In this document: piece by piece, positions 12,201 to 24,200 of the stretch | How positions within the stretch are numbered: position 1 is the stretch's first letter | Layout: each line of letters starts with the position of its first letter | Source of the DNA: Rhabdophis nuchalis | Taxonomy: Eukaryota; Chordata; Lepidosauria; Squamata; Natricidae | Direction of reading: 5' to 3' | NCBI GenBank assembly: GCA_039707465.1 | Contig: CM077644.1 | Location: 199,365,962-199,429,961 of the forward strand | DNA length: 64,000 nucleotides | The notes under the pieces: generated by a model | The model's database searches: none | Seen by the model: the letters and a program-made list of their open reading frames with translations, nothing else | What the model was told of the DNA's origin: nothing | Translations under genes and position numbers: made by a program

Positions 12201-15200
12201 AAGAACAAGCTTCAATTATGTTTATAACACCGCAACAGCTTTAACACTAGAATTATAAAATATGTATTTAAAGGGACAAATGTAATACATACCCTGATCT
12301 AAAACCTCCTCCTCTTCTCTTTTTGGCTGCTGTATTACCATACCCATGCCTTCATTTTTGATTTCTAAAAAAGAAAATGAAAGAAATTTCATCAGGAAAT
12401 TTCATATTACAAATAAGAAATAAATTATTAGAGAAATTGATGGAAATTCTTATTCTTCTATCCAATGACATTTAGATATAATCAAGCAGGCAAGAGGATC
12501 ACAAAACCTGTCCCACCAAAAAACAAAACAAAAAAAGTTCGTCTGAAAAGATACTGGCAAAACATTAGGCCTACCGGATTTAAGCTAAAAATTTGGAAGA
12601 CCACTAGATGGGAGCAATAGTTGACAAAAAGATAAAGGAATAGAATTAAAATTCAATCAATAAACATTAATACTCTTTTTAATTTTACATAGAATTAGAC
12701 ATGTTCTAATAACAGATTATGATTTGAATTTTGTCCAATTATTAATATGTATTTATTTTGCATACAATAATATTTAGAACAAAGTAATATGACAACTGAC
12801 TCTTAAACTATTAACTACTACACAATGCCATACCGGCTGAATGTACTGTTGACTATCTGAAAGGCTGTGCTGAATTTTTTGGCACATTTTTTTGGCTGCA
12901 TATCTAAATATCAGCATGTTTACATAGATATCTCAATCACCTTGGTTGACTTCCTCATAAATATGCTCTATATGCTCAGCCATATCATTCTTTCCCGTAG
13001 TGGTATTAGCAAAGAAATAAATATTTTTACCTTCATTATGTCCATGGGCCATCATAGTCATATCAGGATTGACTGGAATAGGGATATTTGCTTCTTGAGG
13101 TATGCTTTTGAATATCTCTGGCTTAATGTTCTGTGTACAGGTCATGGATGAAACAGCATATTTGGCTTCCATGTAATACATAATGTAGAAATTGCACATT
13201 TCATCCCTGGCTGTGCCCCTTCATCAAAATATGAGTAGAGGGAAAAGATAAAATATAAATTTTAGCTAGAGAAGAAACACACTTATAAAGATTAATGTAA
13301 AATGTAGAAGATGGAAGGACATCTTAAAATTACAAAGTCATATAGCACTATTTTTAAAAAATATTTCACATTAAACATGCATGGGGCTCTTGAAATAAAA
13401 GCTATTATCTCAACTATTTGCTTAGCATTTATTAAGAACATTGTTTTAGATAGTTTCATGAACTATATCAGACCTTAGTAAAAATTCCTAGCACTTGTAG
13501 CCTTCAAAGCAAACTTTTTTCCACTGACAAATTTTTAGTTATCAGTCAATCCTATTAAGGCCATGCCTGCTTAATTGTGGCTTCTATACAATTCATTTTT
13601 GTTTTATTTTTGTGGATATATTTCACAAGCTTCCATCAAAATGCATCCAGCAGTGCAGATTTCAATCAAGATCACTTATACGGTATGCAACAGTATAAAC
13701 TATTTATTCTTTCCTGAAGAATTCTCCTCCATCGTCCTACCACCCATCCGGATGATATATTCCATTTACAAAATCATGAATAATTTACTCTTTTAATTTA
13801 GGGCTCTTCTATTTAATGCATGCCAGATTCATTGTATTGCCTTTCCCTTGTTCTGCAAGGCCACAAAGTATAGATCCAAGTTTAAAAAAAACTAGTTTCA
13901 TTATGTTATTATGGGACACTAATTGTAGCATCTTTTATTTAGATTAAGTGATGCTATAATAGTGATGTTGCAATTTCCCCACAAGCTTAGATTGCAAGCC
14001 TTTTTCTTTTCTTTTAAAGAATTAATGCAAAAGAAAATTAATGAATACAGTAGCAGTGTTTTCAACATGACGAATCCATTTATTTATTCATTACAAGTAT
14101 TTCCATGTCACCCAGCTCAAAACATACACCTGACAGTTTGCACAAAATATTAAATATAAAAGCTAAATGAAATTCAAAACAAATACAAATCAGTACCCAC
14201 CCAAGTAATAGTCAACCATTAACCCACAAATGATGGCTCCAACAAAATTGTCTGAACTAGACCTAGCTTGCAGAAAGCTAGTAGAGAGGATGCCAAGTGC
14301 ACCTCTGGGAACAAGGGATTCTGTAATGTCTTCACAGACAAAAGAGGAAGATTACTTAGGATCTGTGTTGATTGTTATTCATACAGAGAGAGAAGTATGA
14401 ACATTATTCCTCTGCCTGTCCAGACATAGCAAATTCCATCTAGAAAAGACAGTCTGTAAGGAACACCAAGCTATATAGGGCTGTATTAGTCATTCATAAT
14501 CTTACATTGGAACTTTAATTCCACCCAGCAACAAGATAATAGATATAATATTTACAATGGCAGCACTCACTCACAAATCACCTTAGCTGCCTCATTTTAT
14601 ACTAACTGTAATTTCCAAAATAGTCACATCTGGAAAGTGTTACAGTACTCTAAGCGAGTAAGCAATAAGGGCATTGCTAGACTATCTTGGTCCAAATGAG
14701 GCAAAAATCAGTTTATCAATTTCAGCTGGGGAAAGACAATCTAGAGCAAAATTTCCACCTGCTCTTACAACTTTATGGAGAACATAAGAATAGCCTGATT
14801 GGATTATACCTAAACTATCTAGCTAGCATTCTGTTTCAAACAGTGCACCCCAGTTGCACCTAGAAGGCAACAAATAGGAGATCAAGGCAGCTGTTCTCTC
14901 CCAGTGTTGCTCTTGGGTATCTAATAAGTGAAGCCAAATTGCATCTGTATTTGGAAGCAGCATTCAGTAATCAAGGCTAGTAGGAGTATGTCTAATCTCC
15001 TTTTCCACCAGGTTGGTTACATGCCAATGAAGACACTTTGATTCTTATAAATTTAAAATCTTTTATAATTTCTAATTCTTGTCTGTATGTCAGTGATGTA
15101 GAAACATGTTGTTTGTTCAATTTACCATACATAGTTCTATGAATCTGAAACATTTCTAAGTACTTTTTTCCAATGTAAATAGCCCAAATCATTGCTTCCG

Positions 15201-18200
15201 ATGCTTAGGAAGGTGGTAGGTGTTCATGCCCTCTGATCAACTGCCTTTTCTGTTGTCCTTTTGTATATGTTTTTCAGTCCCATGATATCTTTTCTTTTCT
15301 TTAGATCTAATGACCAGAACTGTACCGATTACATGTGGCATAATGTTTCATAGCGACATTAACATATTAGTTGACTTATTATGTATTTTCTACTGACTTA
15401 TCAAGGAAGTTCTTTACAAATTTCGCACATCGTGTAAATGATTTCAATTTACTCCAACATCTCTTTCTTTGGTGACCACTAGCAATTCAATCCTCATTGG
15501 ATTACAGAAATATGAATTCCTACCAATAATGTGGATCACTTTGTACTTCCTGATATTGAATTGCACTTGCTTTTAATGCCCTTGTTTAATGTCCTAGAGA
15601 GAAGCAATTCACAGTCTATTTGTTTCTTCACTCCTTAAATAATTTTTTATCTCCTCACAATCAAAATCTGAGAATTGGAAACTGTATAAATTAAATGAAT
15701 TAATCAAAGAAACAAACTTTTCCAACTCACAGGATAGATTAATTTGTATATCAACAGGTTGAATAGAACTGGGCCTCAAAGAGATCCTGATGATGCTTAT
15801 CTCTTTCCACTGGGAAAACTGCCAATTTATTCCTATTCTTTATTTTCTTTTGTTCAATCTGTTACTGATTGCTCAGCTGGCCAAAGAGTTTTTGATCAAA
15901 AAATTTATGAAAAGCTTCTCGAAAGTGTAAATGTACAATGTCAGTAACCTTATCTAGAACTAACAATGAAGCAGTTGTGAAACCAGAAGGTTTGTGAACA
16001 AACATAACTCTGTCTTATTGGGATTGAGTTGAAATTTCTTCCTACCTCTCTAGTCCCTCATAAAGTTTCAGATATTAGGCTTAGATTCCCACAGCTTCTC
16101 TCCCCAGCTTTACCTGGATATAATGGTATGCTACTTCACTCTGGAGTGGTGAAGTAGCATACAATTATATCTTACATAAAATAGTGATGATTTCTCCCAA
16201 CAGATTTATATAGCTGTTGAAAAGCAATGGGAACAAAGCTGAATGACCATTCCTTATCTATCACTGCTTAGTGATTAGAATGATTAGAAGTGTCTAGTAA
16301 GTTAGGTAGTTTTGAAGAAGAAGGATAAGAAGACAACTGAGTCTTTTGAACTGTGACATTGGAAAATATTCTTGAGAATGCTATAGACCTGGGGTGTCAA
16401 ATTCATGGCCCAGGGGCAAGATGCATTACACGCTGGTCACCCCCACCCCCAGTTTAGAGAAGGGGAAAAAAGTTGTGTTACATCACATGACAACAACGTG
16501 TTACCACGAGTTTGACTTCCTTGCTATGGATAGTCAAGATAACAAACCAATGAATCACTACATGACTCAACCCAGAGCTCTCATTTAAGGCTTAAGTGAC
16601 AAAGTCAAATAATGCTACATTGGACATTATATACAAAGATGTAGCTTCTTAGAAAAGGTTCTAATATTAGGAAAGATGAAAGGAGAAAGAGCAGGATGAC
16701 CAGCAGCATCTTAGATGAAGTCAGTTACTAATGGTGACATTGTTGGACCAGATTAGGGACAAATCATTCTAGAGAAAATATTTGTGGTTGCTAGGAGCCA
16801 ACATTGACTTGATGCCACATAATCAATGAATACAAACTAAGATAGAGAGTAATCACTATAAAAGGTATCTCCAATCTTCAATCCCCAGACGCCACGGGTA
16901 TCAAACTTGTCACGTCATGCTGACGTCATGTGATGTATCACAAAGTATTTTTTCCTTTGCGGAGCTGTGGTGGGTGTGGCATGCATGTGACACATCTGGC
17001 CCATGGGCCGCCAGTTTGACATGACAGCCATAGGTGATCCAATACCATGGTTGAAATATTGAGGGAGGTCTAAAATGATTACTGTATCCTGAAAATATTA
17101 TCCATTAAAACAGCGAGTATTTCTATTCTGTGTTCAGGCCTGAACTCAAACTAAAAAAAGATCACATAATTTGTTTCATAAGGAATATTGTTTTTAAAAT
17201 AAGAATCAATAGAATATTTAAACATCTTTCTTCAGAAATAAAAAATATATTCCTGCATACAGAATATTTAACATTTGCTTCAAGACGTTTATACTGATAA
17301 CAAAATAATCTCAAAATGAATGAATTAAGAGGGCTCAGTGGAAAGATGTGTGGAACACAGAAAGATATAGAACAGGGAGCAAAGACCAGTGAAAAGCTTT
17401 GTCTATCTCTCCCGCCATCAATTAGTTTTTGCAATCAAATCAGTCAGCCTACACTAATAGAATGACGTGGGGGTGGACTATGTGCAGCTTCCAAAGACAT
17501 CAGTGCTTACTCTTATCCTGTGGCATCATGCAGCATTCATTTATTCACCATAGCAACAATAATGACATCTGTCAGGAAGCGAATGAGACCTTCCCAAAAG
17601 AGAATTGGTATCCAGCCTTTTTAAAATATGGAACTGTTCCAGAGAGCTGTTTTGCCTCAGCAAGATTAGTGTTAGCCTCCTCCTTTTTAAATTCATTTCC
17701 TCTCCTTCCAGTTGATTTAGATAGCTGTCAGAAAACTGCCACCTCTTTAAAACATAAATAAAACACTGAAGTGTAATTGAAGAATAAAACTAACTTTCCT
17801 ACGTGTATTAACAATATCCAAACATTGTCAATATTTTTAACATAGCACATTTGCTATCCTTGGAAGATAAAGAAGTAGGCTATTTGTTATAACTTTAGTT
17901 ATTAATGAGAAACATGATATCAGTGGCAGACAAAACTGCTTTTTTATTTGCTGAAAAATAATGAGCAATTAGACGCTTGCTTGCTTTACAAATATGGATG
18001 GGGAATCTTTTTCCACCAAAGGGTTGTTTTTTGAAAGTAACTTTTCAGAAACAGTGTGTGAAGAACAGATGGCAAAAGAAGACTGGACATGACAAGCTCT
18101 TCCATCCAAATATGGTGTCTCCCAAATTTTTGTGAGAATCATTGATGGTTGCACAACAGTTGCAGAATATTAGGTCTGATTGAATTATTGTTTAGGTAAC

Positions 18201-21200
18201 TGTTTCAGCTCCTTAGGTATCATTGTAGAAGGCCTTCTACCTCCTCTATCTGTCAATGTATCCCATTTTATTTCACACTAGTACTGTATTTGCCTATCTT
18301 CCACAGCAGTTTGTTTGCTTTTCTTCTACCCAACTCAAACAAAGGGATTCTAGGCAGTGTACCAAAGTCAACTACAACTACAAATCCTAATGAAAACAAT
18401 ATAATACATTAAAATCAAGTCATACCCCAAAATCACCAAAAACAAAAACATCCAACAACTAAGACCAAAGACCTGGAAGAAGAGCCAGGATTTGACTACC
18501 CTTCTAAAGACCTGCAAGTTCAGGACCAACTATATATTTAGAAGTAAATTACATGGGCTACTAACATGTCTCCAACGTCCTATAAGGTTGCATTTGGTCA
18601 GTGAAAAGCCTATTTATTTAAAATATTTGTTTGACTATCCATTTTATATATATTATAATATATTTATTATATATAATAATATATTTATTATTATATAATA
18701 AATATATAATAACTTTGGGAAACTCACAGCCTGGTAATAATACCACCAACAAAAATGTATCTCACGGTGTGTGTTAGAATCTGGTACAGTATTGCTATAG
18801 GGAAGAAGTCTTTCAAGAGGAACTAAGAGAAAATCAGCCAGATTTGCCTATGTAGGAAGAGGTGTTGAGTGGACCCTCCTTAAGTGTTCACAGGGTATAT
18901 TTGATAATTATGTATACTGTGTTTTAGTCCTGCACAATCAAAGTACTGATTTGCTTGAAGACCACAATACAAAGGACATTGTTTGAAGAGTGTATGCATG
19001 TTGTTTTACTTAACTATGCTGCTTAGCAATGGAGTTGCCAGTGTCAGTTGCGACTGTTAACCTACATCTACTATAGAACCAGGTTCTATACATACTATAT
19101 GTTTTGCAGAAAAAAGCTCTTATATGGGTTTAATAAGGAACTAAAGCAAAAACACTCTATTTTACCCTACCCTAGAAATGTACAGTTGGTGAGTTAGGAG
19201 ATCATTTTTGTGCCATATTATATTAACTCTATGTACAAGAAAAAAGATAAAGGTTCCCCTTGCACATATGTGCTAATCGTTTCCGACTCTAAGGGCGGTG
19301 CTCATCTCTGTTACAAAGTCGAAGAGCCAGCCCTGTCAGAAGACGTCTCCGTGGTCATGTGGCTGGCATGATTAAATGCCAAAGACGCACAGAACACCAA
19401 AGGTGGTCCCTATTTTTCTACTTGCATTTTTACATGCTTTTAATCTGTTAGTTTGGCAGAAGCTGAGACAAGGAACGGGAGCTCACTCCATTACGCAAAG
19501 CTAGGGATTCGAACTGCTGAACTGCTGACCTTTCTGATCAACAAGCTCAGTGTCTAGCCACTGAGCCACTGTGTCCTATGAACAAAATACAGATACTGGG
19601 TCCTTTCTGGAGAAGGTGCGGGGTATAAATCTAAATAAAATCAAATCTTCCTTGCAAATGAACCAATTTCCCATAATCACTATGAATGGTAGCATATAAT
19701 GCCTTTAAAAATGATCATTTATACATTCAAATTTCATTGGGATATGTAACATGATATACACAAATTGATCCTAGCTGATGTTGCAGATGTCATTGTAAGG
19801 GCTTCATTCATATACTGTGTGTACTAGATCAAATCTGTCAGGCTTCAGAGGGCTCAGCAGCAAATGGTGACTCTAAAGACATACAACCTCTTATTCATTG
19901 CTTGGCTAATCGTGGCAGACTATTCTTAGAAATCTCAGCTAGATTAGTCTTTATTGGAAAAAAGACTAAAGCCTGTAACACAACAGTTGACTGTCATAGC
20001 AGAATAAGGAATTCTGACCCTGTAATCCCCCCCAGGATTTAAACGCGTGGCTTTCTTTTCTTGCTTTTCTTAGCCAATGGAAACTTGGCCAGTCTTTTGA
20101 TAGCTTTGATACAAATGGAACAGGTTTTCACAATACTTCTCGCTAACCCCAAAACTGATGATTCCAGCTTTGTCAGTTACACTATTAGCCACAATGATTT
20201 GATTAATGTGCAGGTGAAAAAAAATCTTTGGGGAGTTTTCACATGTAGTATCAATACTCGGTCTATTTTCACTGGCAAAGCAGGAAATATTAACAGTTAA
20301 GACTTTTCAAGCCATTTTTTCTCTCATGTGGAACAACCATTTTGATTCTCAACTTTTATGTAAACATTAATTTAATACAAACATACCCTATATAAGTTTC
20401 GGAAGATCTGCCTTCACCAGTAAAGACGCATCTTGCTGCTAGAATATCACCATACTTGATTTCTACAGGATTTTCCACAGGATAAAATGCCTGAGAAATG
20501 AAACAACAGGAATAATAATTTCAAGCTGTTAGAAAATTGTCTTTTCTCTATTACTTTTAATAACCATAATAATGTATAAAATGTATCACTGGAGTGTGCT
20601 TTGTATTTCATATTTCGGGCTTCTTTGGTGTATAATTTAAAACACATTTTCTTTTTTATGGATGACTATAATATATTATTTTATATCATGAAATAGGCTT
20701 AATTTTCTTTATTAATCAAAATTTATTATTTCATGCCTTAAGATAGAAATTCTGCTTTTTTTTGCCACTTTCATAACATCCTGTAAAATGAATCATGTTG
20801 GGTACTTTAATAGCATAGGTGTTGGCTGAATTTTATAAACCTGACTTACTGGCAAGTCAGAGACTCACTGGGTATGTTGTTTACTGTGTCAAATGGTCTA
20901 TAACACTCAGCATGCAAACACTTTAAAACACACAAACTTTTCCTAAGAGACACAAAACAGAATAAAGACTATTTTTTTATAAAAACAGGAGAGAAAAGGA
21001 AGTATGCCTCCAGGTTGTTTACCTTAAAAAATACTTGATTAACAGATTAGTGTATTCTCCATACGTATTAGTTATGTGGCATTACATTATATTGTGATGA
21101 TTAGAATCTTACTGATAAAGTTTTATGTGATTCTGTGACAGTAAATGGAAGGGATTCTTTGTTATTCTATTATGACCTGTTTTCAACAGTGTGCCTAAGT

Positions 21201-24200
21201 ACCATCCTCATTTCCTTTCTATTTCCAAAAATAGACATAGTAAAAGAATCAGATGAAACAAATTTAATATCAAAATGAAATACATGATTCGTACTGAAAT
21301 ATACCGTAATATATATCATTTACTATCAACTACAATATTAAGGATGTCCAATTGCATATTAAATAGTCACTGTATCCCTCCATATTTTTTTCACATGCAT
21401 ATTCAATATTCATTTAGTGTCTGTGTGTGTTTGATGTGTTTATGTATTAAACAAGCTCCATATTATCACTAATATTAGAGTACTTCATAGCATTTTATAT
21501 CCTATCCTTGAAAATTTGTCTCACTGAACATAATGGCGCTTATTTCTGAATAAAGTGACAAAGTAATAGTCTTTCTACCTCAAAATCTGGCTACATGAAT
21601 AACAGGAAAAAATGGAAATAATCCAAAGTGTCTCACAATGCATATATATTTTTCTTCTATAGCTTACTCATATACCCTCTGCAAATATGGAAGTGAGAGA
21701 AGCAGAATGAGAGATACAGATGTTTGTAGTACGAAAAGGAAAAAATCTCTAATGTTTGGTCTCTATTTTTCTTCAGTCATTCATGCTCAGCCTTTTCCCT
21801 TATCTTGGAGCCTGATATATGATACAAGGTCTGCTAAAATATTTGAAAAATTATTAGTGTATATTAATAGCTGCCTGCGATATTGTTTTTGTCCATATTT
21901 TATATAAGGTTGTAATCAATTCAAACTACTTAACTAATGTTTTGTTTTAATTTTTTAAGGTTTAATCTGAAACTACTGATTTAGTGATATTAGTAATAGT
22001 AAGAATAGTTTTTTTGGGTAATGTGCTTATATTTAATTTTGTCTTCAGGCAAAGTCCTTGGATAAAGAAATCGACTCTGGGATCAACAAGGTCAATGTCT
22101 GCATCTCCACAAAGCTGAAAGTCTTCCGAGCTGTGGTAACCCTTTATCTCCTATGTGGATGTGAGTCCTGGATACTGTACTGCTGACACATGACAAATTT
22201 CACATGTGCATCCCACATTCCACACTTGGCAAAACTCCAACCAGAAGGTCTTTAATTGCACAGAGTTCACCAGCATTGATTCCCTGATTATCAGAGACCC
22301 GATGCGGTGGTGGGACACATCACTGGAATGGACCACTACTGGGCTATCTCTGGGCGTTTCCTTATCTACCTCATACAGAAGAAACGTGACATTTCATAAA
22401 AGCAGAAGTTGATGCTGGAATATCACAAAAACAGAAGTTAATACACTTTCATAGGTTCAATATAAGGCTATATCATCTGTGCCATAAGCTATTCCCATAT
22501 ATGGTTTTATCTTACACCCACATGTGTCTTCCTGTTACCCTTCTTTGCAATATCATGAAGCAATGTTCCAGTAATATTTGTAATCCATGAGAATTGCAAA
22601 ATACAAAAACAACAAGTACCTTAAACCTAGGGAAGAGTTTACCTGTTTGAGTAGCCAATTGAGGGTCCCTTACTTTCTAGCTGCCTCAAAACCATACACT
22701 ACTGTGTATGGTACTGTGATAGGAATTAGAAGCATTGGCTGCTGACACAATCTGCTGCCAAGCCCTATGCTATGAAGCCTGGAGTAGCTTCAAAGTCAGG
22801 CTCCATCAAAAACTGCATCCAGGCTGGGATTGCAGAGCCATTTGTGTATTAACAAATAAACCATGCAACAGCATACCTTCTTCAAATTTGAAAAATTACC
22901 TATTATATTAACAAAGCATATTTTCTCACTACAGCATTTCTGTGAGATGGATAGGCCTGAGAAAGAAGGGTCACTTCAAAGTCTTCTAGTGATCTTGCAA
23001 CTGTGTGTAGAATCTTATTTTCCCCATAGCTTTTCCAACATTTTAATCATTATAGCAATAGCATTTAGACTTATATACTTCCTTCAGTGTTTTATAGCCC
23101 TCTCTAAGCAGTTTACAGAGTGAGCATATTGCCCCCAACAATCTGGGTCCTCATTGTACCCACTTCGGAAGACGGAAGGCTGAGTCAAACTTGAGTCAGT
23201 GAGATTTGAACTGCCAAACTGCAGCTAGCAGTCAGCTGTAGTACTGCACTCTAACCACTGTGCCACTGCGGCTCTTTATATTATGATGATTCTCCTGTTA
23301 TATTCTAACTATTCACCTGTCCATTAAGAAAACAGAGTAATTATCTTTACCACTGAAGCACATTAACCTAAGATAGCTTTAAAATGCAAAGAAACATACC
23401 TGTGGCAGTTGAGGACTTTGGTGGCCAATTGGTGTCCATTGACCGTCTCTAACACGATACCCACTTACTACTTTCCCTGGAAAAAAAATATTTCCTTTGT
23501 AAATAAACACATTTTATGGAATTAAGCATTGTGTGGTGCTACCATTTCATTGTTTAGCAAAATAAATATGCATAAATAACAAAAAATACTTTACAAGTTT
23601 ACCATTTAAATCAACTGACAAGACTAAAAGTTTGGATCATTGATATTTGCTCTATATGATTTCTCCTTAGAAATCCACCGATCATTCCCACGTATTTATA
23701 TTAATATTTCAATACATAAGATTTTATAATATAACATTTAATAGATTAACTTATAAGGAGCCATCAGAATTAATTGGACAAAATGTATATTATTATACAT
23801 AAGTTACATAGTAGTTGTTTATACTTTTATGTTACAATTTTTTTTTGGTCGGGCAACCTGTCTTAAAAAAATCTGTGCTATTAATAGTTTTAATCACCTA
23901 ATCACCATTAAAAAAATTTATAAAAGAGTTAAATTTGCATTTGTAGCACCTATCTAAAACTTACGCGGGCAGAACTGTATTCATACAAAAAATCTGGACC
24001 AGTCCAACGAAGGCTGGTTTAAGTGTAACAAAACAATGAACTCATTATATGGTGATTTGTGTGGCTGACTCTCACAAAAGTACTATCTCACTTGGACCTA
24101 GTACCACTTGGCTTAATATACCATTAACTTCCCTCATTTAGGACAATTGATCTGGTGCAAACATTTACTAAATTCATAGTTAGGATTTTCTGTACAGGTA

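Larger units (their letters stand above)
3221..12292 (-). other. PAM: PAM intron between w11 and exon A
   Basis: A 9.1-kb intron with no further exon seen. It holds hAT elements (3709-3850, 5240-5552), an RTE-type LINE fragment (4158-4490), a tRNA-derived SINE (7268-7483), an L2-like LINE 3' end (9117-9717) and an R4/Dong-like LINE fragment (10985-11335). The stretches 5600-7260, 7500-9090, 9720-10980 and 11340-12290 are AT-rich with nothing I can name. Confidence 0.7.
13219..20386 (-). other. PAM: PAM intron between w9 and w10
   Basis: A 7.2-kb intron holding decayed LINE-like sequence (14200-14990), an old amniote-type interspersed repeat (15200-15960), a hairpin (16112-16171), an RTE fragment split by a hAT (16315-16835), another hAT (16892-17025), a TA-rich tract (18640-18712) and a minus-strand SINE (19241-19576). 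The parts 17030-18630 and 19600-20380 show nothing recognisable apart from a short LINE/SINE-like tail near 19606-19650. Confidence 0.65.
20491..23399 (-). other. PAM: PAM intron between w8 and w9
   Basis: A 2.9-kb intron with a LINE reverse-transcriptase C-terminal fragment (22040-22345) and a minus-strand tRNA-derived SINE (23049-23277). The remaining AT-rich sequence holds nothing I can identify. Confidence 0.7.
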
